Positions 15,244 to 20,197 of a stretch of 20,197 bases of DNA are shown piece after piece. A program made the translations under genes and the position numbers. Under the pieces are notes generated by a model. The model ran no database searches. It had not been told where the DNA came from and saw only the letters and a program-made list of their open reading frames with translations. Source of the DNA: Chloroflexota bacterium (GTDB lineage Bacteria > Chloroflexota > UBA4733); the NCBI GenBank assembly GCA_023381895.1, contig JAMCTA010000025.1, positions 1 to 20,197 on the forward strand, in the 5' to 3' direction. How positions within the stretch are numbered: the first letter of the stretch is position 1; each line of letters begins with the position of its first letter.

Positions 15244-15278
15244 GGCTTAGGGACGGAGAGGGCATCCGTCCCTAAGCC
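15244..15278. terminator. Perfect 14-bp hairpin between convergent genes, probable bidirectional terminator
   Basis: GGCTTAGGGACGGA (15244-15257) pairs exactly with TCCGTCCCTAAGCC (15265-15278) across a seven-base loop. It lies 23 bases after the sulfatase stop and 16 bases after the stop of the convergent secreted-protein gene. There is no strong T-run on either side, so it may act as a transcript-end stabiliser rather than a classical intrinsic terminator. Confidence 0.7.
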
Positions 15279-15294
15279 ATTCAGACTATTGTTG

Positions 15295-15945
15295 CTATGG
15301 TGCTGTGGTCGTGCTCGTAGTGCTCTCGGTTGCTGAGGAGGGGTCAGCAGCGCCCCTAGCCTGCTTCGGTACTGCATTGAGGAACGTCTGCAGATGCGCT
15401 TCGAACCGGCTCAAGAGCTTCTGTTCCTGTGCCTGCGTCATCTTCTGTGCCGTCACAGCATTGGTGAGATCTTGTTGAACCGCGTTGGTGATCGCCGTTG
15501 AGACCACCGATAGCGGCACGCCTTGCGCCGTCGCAATCCGGGCAATACTCTCACCGTTCTTGCGATCTTGGTGCAGTTGTTTTGGTGTCAGTCTCAGCGA
15601 CTGCGCAGCCGCCTTCACGGTGTCGCGACCGATCTCTCGATGCAGCTCGCGGACAATGCGCGCGGGCGGATGATGCTGCCGCCAGGCGCTCAGAATGGCC
15701 TGCTCTTGGCTCGCAGTAATCGTACCCTGCGACACCAACTGGTTGAGGATATCCGCCAGCTTCCCGTGGCGAGCTTGTGTTGCCGTTGACACAGAAGACG
15801 TAGTGCTACTGGTCGTAACGGTCTGCGCTACGGTCGTAGGGTAGGCGCTGGCGTGAGTCACGTCTGCGATGCCGCCGACTGCTCCCACTGCCAGGAGCGC
15901 TGCCGCTACCCTCGTGGCGATAGCACGGTTGAAGAAGGAACCCAT
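15295..15945 (-). CDS. Secreted protein with signal peptide and Ser/Thr-rich segments; function unknown
   Basis: From the ATG at 15945 the product is 216 residues. It opens with a good export signal: FNRAIATR, then VAAALLAVGAVGGIA, with likely cleavage near HASA (31-34). A Ser/Thr-rich stretch (37-57) follows. Residues about 62-185 are helical and charged: KLADILNQLVSQGTITASQE and later LTPKQLHQDRKNGESIARIA then AVTAQKMTQAQEQKLLSRF. This 'search-for-Asn/Gly helix, then x-G/K-x-[IM]-T-x-x-[QE]' pattern appears twice and resembles small helical repeats seen in secreted proteins of Actinobacteria and Chloroflexota. The C-terminus is again Ser/Thr-rich. No catalytic motif is seen. An in-frame ATG at 15993 would spoil the signal peptide; the chosen start has only a distant AGGGG. 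Confidence 0.72.
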   Translation of the reverse strand: MGSFFNRAIATRVAAALLAVGAVGGIADVTHASAYPTTVAQTVTTSSTTSSVSTATQARHGKLADILNQLVSQGTITASQEQAILSAWRQHHPPARIVRELHREIGRDTVKAAAQSLRLTPKQLHQDRKNGESIARIATAQGVPLSVVSTAITNAVQQDLTNAVTAQKMTQAQEQKLLSRFEAHLQTFLNAVPKQARGAADPSSATESTTSTTTAP

Positions 15946-16319
15946 CAAGAGAGAAACCCCTATCTGAACAACTTGTGCGGAAGGCGTCCGCATCGATCAT
16001 CACCATGTCAGTCGCCAGCACTGCAGATCATGTACGAATACAGAGCACGCGGGTACACAGCAATTCGCTGCGATCTACGCCAGGCGGGCGGGGATCGGGG
16101 GGACACTCTCCCTCGCATTCCTGATGGGCCATTCTTCCGGTGTTTGGCCGACCAACGACTTCGCCAGCGGTACGGGAAGATGCAGGAGGACACCCTCTCG
16201 ACTCACTTGCCACTCGGCACCTACCGTGCTATCTTCGTAGCGTCTGCTTCCCCGCGTCGCAACCCTTCCTTCATTGAGATAGCACCAGCCACCCAGCGGA
16301 AAGGTGCGGACCAACCATC
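15946..16319. other. Divergent intergenic region
   Basis: These 374 bases separate the secreted-protein gene (minus) from the Clp N-domain gene (plus). A promoter pointing right is proposed at 16207-16235. I looked for CIRCE and CtsR-type elements, as expected near clp genes, and saw neither. No coding sequence is convincing. Confidence 0.5.
16207..16235 (+). promoter_or_regulatory. Probable sigma-70-type promoter of the Clp N-domain gene
   Basis: TTGCCA (16207-16212) and TATCTT (16230-16235) are separated by exactly 17 bases, matching the consensus at five and four of six positions. The predicted start lies about 78 bases upstream of the ATG at 16320. Confidence 0.45.
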
Positions 16320-16778
16320 ATGCAGAACGACCGCTTCGCCAAATTCAGCCAGCGAGCCCGGAAAGTGCTGTCGCTAGCACAGGAGGAGGCACAGCGCTTC
16401 CAGCACAACTACATCGGGACCGAGCACCTACTCCTTGGGCTCATTCGCGAAGGTGACGGTGTGCCGGCGAAGGTCTTCACTACTATGGGCTTGGACCTCA
16501 CCAAGGTCCGCAGCTCCGTGGAGTTCTTGATCGGCCGCGGCGCCGGTCCGTCCACTGGTGCGATTGGCCTGACGCCGCGCGCCCGCGAGGCCATCGAGTT
16601 GGCGGTGGATGAGGCACGCCGCTCCGGCCATCACTACATCGGCACGGAACACCTCTTACTCGGGCTGGTGGAGGCTAAGGGAGGCATTGCCGCCGGTGTA
16701 CTGGAGCGATTAGGGGTCAAACCAGACCAGGTGCGTCAGCAGACGTTGACGGTGTTGGGTCAACACGGTGACAGATAG
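16320..16778 (+). CDS. Stand-alone ClpC-type N-domain protein (two Clp_N repeats, no ATPase)
   Basis: A 152-residue protein made only of the double repeat that caps ClpC/ClpA unfoldases. The repeats are visible at about 7-52 (FSQRARKVLSLAQEEAQRF, then YIGTEHLLLGLIREGDG) and 84-131 (LTPRAREAIELAVDEARRSG, then HYIGTEHLLLGLVEAKGG). They are joined by the usual SVEFLIGRG linker. In full ClpC this domain binds adaptors, substrates and phospho-arginine; AAA+ domains with Walker motifs would follow, but here a TAG stop comes at once and the next 550 bases contain no ATPase remnant. It may therefore be a genuine small protein that competes with or feeds a ClpC encoded elsewhere. The ATG is preceded by GGAAAGGTG at a rather long distance. 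Confidence 0.88.
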   Translation: MQNDRFAKFSQRARKVLSLAQEEAQRFQHNYIGTEHLLLGLIREGDGVPAKVFTTMGLDLTKVRSSVEFLIGRGAGPSTGAIGLTPRAREAIELAVDEARRSGHHYIGTEHLLLGLVEAKGGIAAGVLERLGVKPDQVRQQTLTVLGQHGDR

Positions 16779-17329
16779 CACGAGAGCGCCAAACTGGTCG
16801 CGAATAACTTGGTATGGCACCACTGCTCTGTAGGCGGCAGCAGCCGAGTGATGGCGCTGCTCCAACCAATGAAGGTGCCATCTCGCTTCGAGATAGCATT
16901 GCTGGAATCGCCAGGCGAGGCTCGGGGGTATTCCAGGCACGGTGGACGTCGACTACTCCGCTGGTCACGGCAAAGACGGCCAGCCGCTACCCTACGCTAG
17001 CCAGACGAGCACGCTTGCTAGGGATAGGCAGTTCACGGCACATCCACTCACTATGTGGCGTAGTGAGCGTCTATAAGTGTAGTGGTATCGTACACGTGCA
17101 AGGGAGAAGATGGCGAAGCGATTCTGTTCATCGGGCAGATGCTAATAAGTAGTGCATCCGGCAACTGCGCTGCACTTTTCCTGCTGCCCAAGTCGCGGCT
17201 TCGACCGCCGGGCTGCAACACTGGCTGGCCGGTGGAATCGCCCCGCTTGCGGATCAGTACGTTCCTATCTCAGGAGAGTGTTACGCTACTGATGTAAAAT
17301 GTTGGCATTTCCGGAGAAGGAGCGTTGGC
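16779..17329. other. Intergenic region before the cytochrome b operon
   Basis: There is no recognisable gene in these 551 bases. Two hairpin-forming sites are visible: 16876-16898 (TGCcATCTCG / CGAGATaGCA, three-base loop) and 17047-17067 (CTCACTA / TAGTGAG, seven-base loop). A possible -10, TAAAAT, lies at 17295-17300, about 30 bases before the first operon gene, without a convincing -35. Confidence 0.5.
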
Positions 17330-17488
17330 ATGATCAACCTCAACCATCCCGCCGTCTATCTCCACTGGGGGGTGATCCTCATCTCCGTGCCCAACTTGGT
17401 GGTCATCGGCCTGATGATCGTCGTTTTCGCCCTTGCCCTGTTCTTGCCATTTCCCGGTGGGAAGGAAACGCGAGGAGGGCCCCAATGA
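17330..17488 (+). CDS. Small single-helix membrane protein at the head of the cytochrome b operon
   Basis: A 52-residue open frame from ATG 17330 to TGA 17486-17488. AGGAG lies seven bases upstream, and the stop overlaps the next start as ATGA. The product reads MINLNHPAVYLHWGVILISV, then one long hydrophobic helix through residue 41 with a short GGKETRGG tail. It may be a small structural subunit of the cytochrome b complex, in the manner of the one-helix proteins of b6f and bc complexes. That role is inferred from position only. The strong ribosome site and overlap make it a real gene rather than a chance frame. Confidence 0.72.
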   Translation: MINLNHPAVYLHWGVILISVPNLVVIGLMIVVFALALFLPFPGGKETRGGPQ

Positions 17489-18093
17489 ACCTCACCGGCC
17501 GTCTCCGCGAGCGGCTGGTCGCAGCGCTGCCACCGGAAGAGTTGCTCCCGGACGAGCAGCCAGCCTATGTGCACTCGTACGTGTACCTGTTCGGCATTCT
17601 GACCTTCGTCAGTCTCGTGTTGTGTATCATGTCCGGAATCATCCTTGCCGCGTTTGGTCCGCAATGGTGGCACGTCTCGGCGGTAGGCCACTTCTTCAAC
17701 AGCATCCACTTTTGGAGCGTGCAAACGTTCTTCTTCTGCTTAGCCCTGCACATCTGGGCGCAGTTCTTCATGGGCGCCTGGCGTGATGGTCGGGAGACCA
17801 CCTGGGTGACCGGAGCAATCACGTTCGCAGTCGCTATCGGCACCGCGTTCACCGGCTACCTGTCGCAGCAGAACTTCGATTCACAGTGGATCGCGGTGCA
17901 AGGGAAGGATGCAATGAATGCTATGGGCATCGGCGCCTTCTTCAACCTGCTAAACTTCGGGCAGATGTACGGCTTTCACATCGTGATCTTGCCGCTGGTG
18001 GTAGCTCTCCTGGTCGGCGTTCACCTGGCGCTCGTGCGCCACCACGGCGTGGTGAAACCCTACCCACTCCCGGAGGAGGAGCAAGCGTCGTAG
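17485..18093 (+). CDS. Cytochrome b, N-terminal (b6-type) diheme subunit
   Basis: A 202-residue four-helix membrane protein. Two pairs of heme-ligating His residues can be assigned: H75/H89 (13 residues between) and H165/H180 (14 between), exactly the b6 spacing. They lie in SIHFWSVQTFFFCLALHIWA and in MYGFHIVILPLVVALLVGVH. The product would carry two b hemes and move electrons across the membrane from a quinol, most likely menaquinol. I chose ATG 17485, which overlaps the preceding stop and has AGGAGG six bases upstream; the frame extends back to 17299 but that part overlaps the small gene. The C-terminal (subunit IV) half of cytochrome b is not fused here. Confidence 0.92.
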   Translation: MNLTGRLRERLVAALPPEELLPDEQPAYVHSYVYLFGILTFVSLVLCIMSGIILAAFGPQWWHVSAVGHFFNSIHFWSVQTFFFCLALHIWAQFFMGAWRDGRETTWVTGAITFAVAIGTAFTGYLSQQNFDSQWIAVQGKDAMNAMGIGAFFNLLNFGQMYGFHIVILPLVVALLVGVHLALVRHHGVVKPYPLPEEEQAS

Positions 18094-18161
18094 CGCCGCG
18101 GAGACGGCGCCGCCCCAGTCCAGCGTGACGGCGCCTGATTGCACTGAATGGAGAGGATGGC

Positions 18162-19133
18162 ATGGCTCCATCGCAGCAGGAGTACTACCGTGGGATACGG
18201 ATGGCCCCGTACGACTTGGTGAAGGAGGCGCTCATCGCCTTCGGGGTCGTCCTGATGCTGGTATTGGTGCTGGCAGCCGTGTTCTCGTCGGCGGATGAGC
18301 CCCCCTTGACCATCCAGCAGGTAGCGCAGCAGATGCCACGCACCTTTCTGGGTGTAGCACTGGGCGACCTGGATGGCCAGGGAAAGATCGCCTCCTATGG
18401 CCCGCCGTACAACCACGGGACGGGTTCAGTGCAGTACCTAGGGCCCATTTCCTTACAGGAGCTGGCGGGCGTACAGATTCCTGTGAATGCCAAGCAAGAT
18501 TTCGTCCTAGCGCCCCTGCAGGAGGTAGCTCGCAACGATCCCGCGGTGAAAGCGCTCTTGCAGCAGTTCCAAGCCGCACCGGCACAGCAGCAGAGTTGGG
18601 AGGCTGCCTATGCGCAGGCACTGAAGAAGGCGACGCGGAAAGACGGGACGGTGACCGTCCCCGCGGGGCCGTATGGCCCGGTCGGTCCCATGCTGATGGC
18701 CTTGCTGCGGATGGGACAATCCGGTGGGCTCGATGGTTACTTGCTGACCACTCTGCACTTCTACCAGACTGACTATACGAAGACGCTGCTCTTCATCCAA
18801 GGGAAGCCGCTGCACGTCAAATCGAGGCCGCTGCATCTGCTGGACACGCAGTGGGGGATGATGAACGAGACCGGGAGCTGGCCCGGTCAAGAGTGGCTGT
18901 GGCTCTACGCGATCTGGTATCAAGTTCCGATCATTGCCACTTCACCAAATATCGATGTGTACACCGGGCTGATAGTAGGGGTTCTCACAGCACTCTTTAT
19001 CCTGGTACCGTACCTGCCCGGCATCAACCGGCTGCCGCGTGTGCTCGGCGTCTATAGACTGATCTGGCGGGACTACTACCGGGAGCGGCGAGCGACCAGG
19101 CACGGTCGGGAGAGCGGGGCGGTCCAGCCATGA
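18162..19133 (+). CDS. Bitopic membrane protein of the cytochrome b operon, function unknown
   Basis: A 323-residue protein with one N-terminal helix (about 21-42), a large polar domain (about 45-240) and one or two hydrophobic segments near the C-terminus (about 245-286). The start EYYRGIRMAPYDLVKEALIA loosely recalls the opening of b6f subunit IV, which also follows cytochrome b6. The polar domain contains YGPPYNHGTGSVQYLGP (about 84-100), and no Cys, CxxCH or Rieske motif, so it binds no c-type heme or iron-sulfur cluster. I believe it is a conserved partner of Chloroflexota cytochrome b proteins, but I cannot name the family. The ATG has GGAGAGGATG upstream. It lies 68 bases after cytochrome b and overlaps the next gene by four bases. 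Confidence 0.75.
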   Translation: MAPSQQEYYRGIRMAPYDLVKEALIAFGVVLMLVLVLAAVFSSADEPPLTIQQVAQQMPRTFLGVALGDLDGQGKIASYGPPYNHGTGSVQYLGPISLQELAGVQIPVNAKQDFVLAPLQEVARNDPAVKALLQQFQAAPAQQQSWEAAYAQALKKATRKDGTVTVPAGPYGPVGPMLMALLRMGQSGGLDGYLLTTLHFYQTDYTKTLLFIQGKPLHVKSRPLHLLDTQWGMMNETGSWPGQEWLWLYAIWYQVPIIATSPNIDVYTGLIVGVLTALFILVPYLPGINRLPRVLGVYRLIWRDYYRERRATRHGRESGAVQP

Positions 19134-19432
19134 GTGGGCGCCTGCCGTACTGGCGGGGAACCTTGGTGTATCTTTCGGTGCTCGGCGCGACGGGGGCGGG
19201 CATCGTCGGGATGGGATTGATCTCGACTGCTTTGCTGGAGAACGCCTGGCCGCTTATGATGCCCGGCCTGGTGCTGGTATTGCTCGGCCTGTGGTGGGCA
19301 GGTCAAGCCCTGCGCCAGAGTATTACCTACCACCGGACCCGCCTATCTTCCTTGGGAGCAATACCTGCCAGACGGCGGAACGCAGCTGCCGCTCCAGATG
19401 CGGACCTCGGTGCGCAACGAGGTCATAGATGA
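19130..19432 (+). CDS. Small two-helix membrane protein
   Basis: A 100-residue product whose ATG overlaps the previous stop (ATGA). Two hydrophobic helices are visible, about 12-34 (LVYLSVLGATGAGIVGMGLI) and 41-60 (LMMPGLVLVLLGLWWAGQAL), joined by a short turn. The tail is Arg- and Ala-rich and probably cytoplasmic. Translational coupling on both sides ties it to the cytochrome b operon, so a small accessory subunit or assembly factor is the best guess. I recognise no family. Confidence 0.72.
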   Translation: MSGRLPYWRGTLVYLSVLGATGAGIVGMGLISTALLENAWPLMMPGLVLVLLGLWWAGQALRQSITYHRTRLSSLGAIPARRRNAAAAPDADLGAQRGHR

Positions 19433-20197
19433 TCACATTCCAGCCCGAGGGCGCTGACTCCGGTGTTCCGTCTGGGGCGCCGGCTCACGCCCCCGCGGTC
19501 GATCAGATGCCGGAGCAGGGAGATGCGGCCATCGCGGAGAACATGGAAGCTATGGACGCGCTGAACGTGAAGCCGTCGGGAGCCCGCTTCTGGCGACCGC
19601 GCTTTGCTGATGTCGATGGTGTGCGCCTCTGCTACCGGCTCGCCGGCACCGGCGAGCCGATCCTCCTCTTGCACGGGTTCCGCGGCTCCGGTCGCTACTG
19701 GACAGCAGTAGCGGGCGAGCTTGCTTACCAGCACCTGGTCATTGCTCCGGATATGAAGGGCTTCGGCGAATCGGCCAAGCCACACTCCGGCTATTCGCTG
19801 GCCGACCACGCAGCAACGCTGCGTGGACTGCTGAAAACGCTGGGCGTGTCCTCAGTCGCAGTCGTCGGCCACTCACTTGGTGGCATCGTAGCGCTGCGGC
19901 TGCTGACCGACTTCCCTGAGCTGGTGCGGCGGATCGCGCTCGTAGCCACGCCATTCACTGGCACGATAGAACAGAACTTGGGCGAGCTAGCACGAGCGCC
20001 CTTGTGGATGCGGCTGCTGGTCATCCGTCCCCATCTCGCCCGCTGGATCGTCGGCCTGCGGAGTAAGACAGTGGTGCGCCTCGGCAGCGATACCCACGAC
20101 CTCACGCGGGAGGCCATCGAGGATGCCGTAAAGTTTTGCTGGGCCTCACTGCACGACACCTTTGTATCCTGTATCGTGCGCGATAACATGCGCAGCC
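19429..20197 (+). CDS. Alpha/beta hydrolase, truncated by window edge
   Basis: The ATG at 19429 overlaps the preceding stop (ATGA); the gene continues past the right edge after about 256 residues. After a 55-residue leader without fold signature, the alpha/beta-hydrolase core begins: LLLHGF (oxyanion loop, 79-84), APDMKGFGESAKP (106-118) and the nucleophile elbow GHSLGG with Ser149. The acid and His of the triad lie beyond or near the edge. Family members hydrolyse esters, lactones, epoxides or halides, and sequence alone does not choose. The odd feature is the tight coupling to respiratory membrane genes. A lipid- or quinone-related role would fit the location but is speculation. Confidence 0.85.
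   Translation, partial: MITFQPEGADSGVPSGAPAHAPAVDQMPEQGDAAIAENMEAMDALNVKPSGARFWRPRFADVDGVRLCYRLAGTGEPILLLHGFRGSGRYWTAVAGELAYQHLVIAPDMKGFGESAKPHSGYSLADHAATLRGLLKTLGVSSVAVVGHSLGGIVALRLLTDFPELVRRIALVATPFTGTIEQNLGELARAPLWMRLLVIRPHLARWIVGLRSKTVVRLGSDTHDLTREAIEDAVKFCWASLHDTFVSCIVRDNMRS

Noticed and set aside
16320..17329. Remnant of a full ClpC ATPase after the N-domain
   Set aside because: I looked for Walker A/B-like segments in the 550 bases after the stop and found none in any frame.
1..20197. CRISPR arrays, tRNA or rRNA genes, phage genes, transposases
   Set aside because: No regularly spaced repeats, cloverleaf-like sequences, rRNA motifs or transposase domains were seen. The only repeats are the two MITE-like copies, the 169-bp pair, and short local repeats.

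Overview
The window looks like chromosomal DNA from a high-GC bacterium, most likely a member of the Chloroflexota (Thermomicrobia or Ktedonobacteria-like). I infer this from several protein styles: a hybrid kinase and response regulator with C-terminal KPVTR[ED]SL motifs, a Ser-rich lipoprotein sugar-binding protein, a split b6-type cytochrome b with a 323-residue partner, and frequent GTG starts. No rRNA or tRNA is present to confirm this, so the taxonomy is an inference.

Layout. Positions 1-581 (minus) hold the N-terminus of a ferredoxin-type nitrite/sulfite reductase that runs off the left edge. A 638-bp gap follows with the first copy of a 142-bp MITE-like element. Positions 1220-4697 (plus) are a CUT1-type sugar ABC importer: lipoprotein binding protein plus two permeases, without an ATPase. 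Positions 4777-9353 hold a convergent signalling pair: an unusual HTH / degenerate-ATPase / receiver protein (plus) and a membrane hybrid histidine kinase with two receiver domains (minus). Their 3' ends appear to have overlapped once. They are now separated by a 1.03-kb segment carrying a VapBC-like toxin-antitoxin pair, bounded by a 169-bp direct duplication of the junction. Positions 10050-11888 encode a compact TPC-motif heavy-metal P1B ATPase, followed by the second MITE copy. Positions 12300-15220 are a two-gene operon of alkaline-phosphatase-superfamily hydrolases. The first has Thr where sulfatases have their formylglycine Cys; the second has a C-V-S-A-R variant of the sulfatase signature. 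A perfect 14-bp hairpin separates this operon from a convergent secreted protein gene. A free-standing ClpC N-domain protein (16320-16778) comes next. The last 2.9 kb is a tightly coupled operon: a 52-residue one-helix protein, a b6-type diheme cytochrome b, a 323-residue bitopic protein, a 100-residue two-helix protein and an alpha/beta hydrolase cut by the right edge.

How it fits together. The importer and the sulfatase/phosphoesterase operon suggest scavenging of carbohydrates or their esters, but they are 7.6 kb apart and no co-regulation is visible. The most novel items are the cytochrome b operon without a Rieske or cytochrome c gene and with an overlapping hydrolase, the toxin-antitoxin insertion with its 169-bp duplication, the HTH-pseudoATPase-receiver fusion, and the paired MITE copies.
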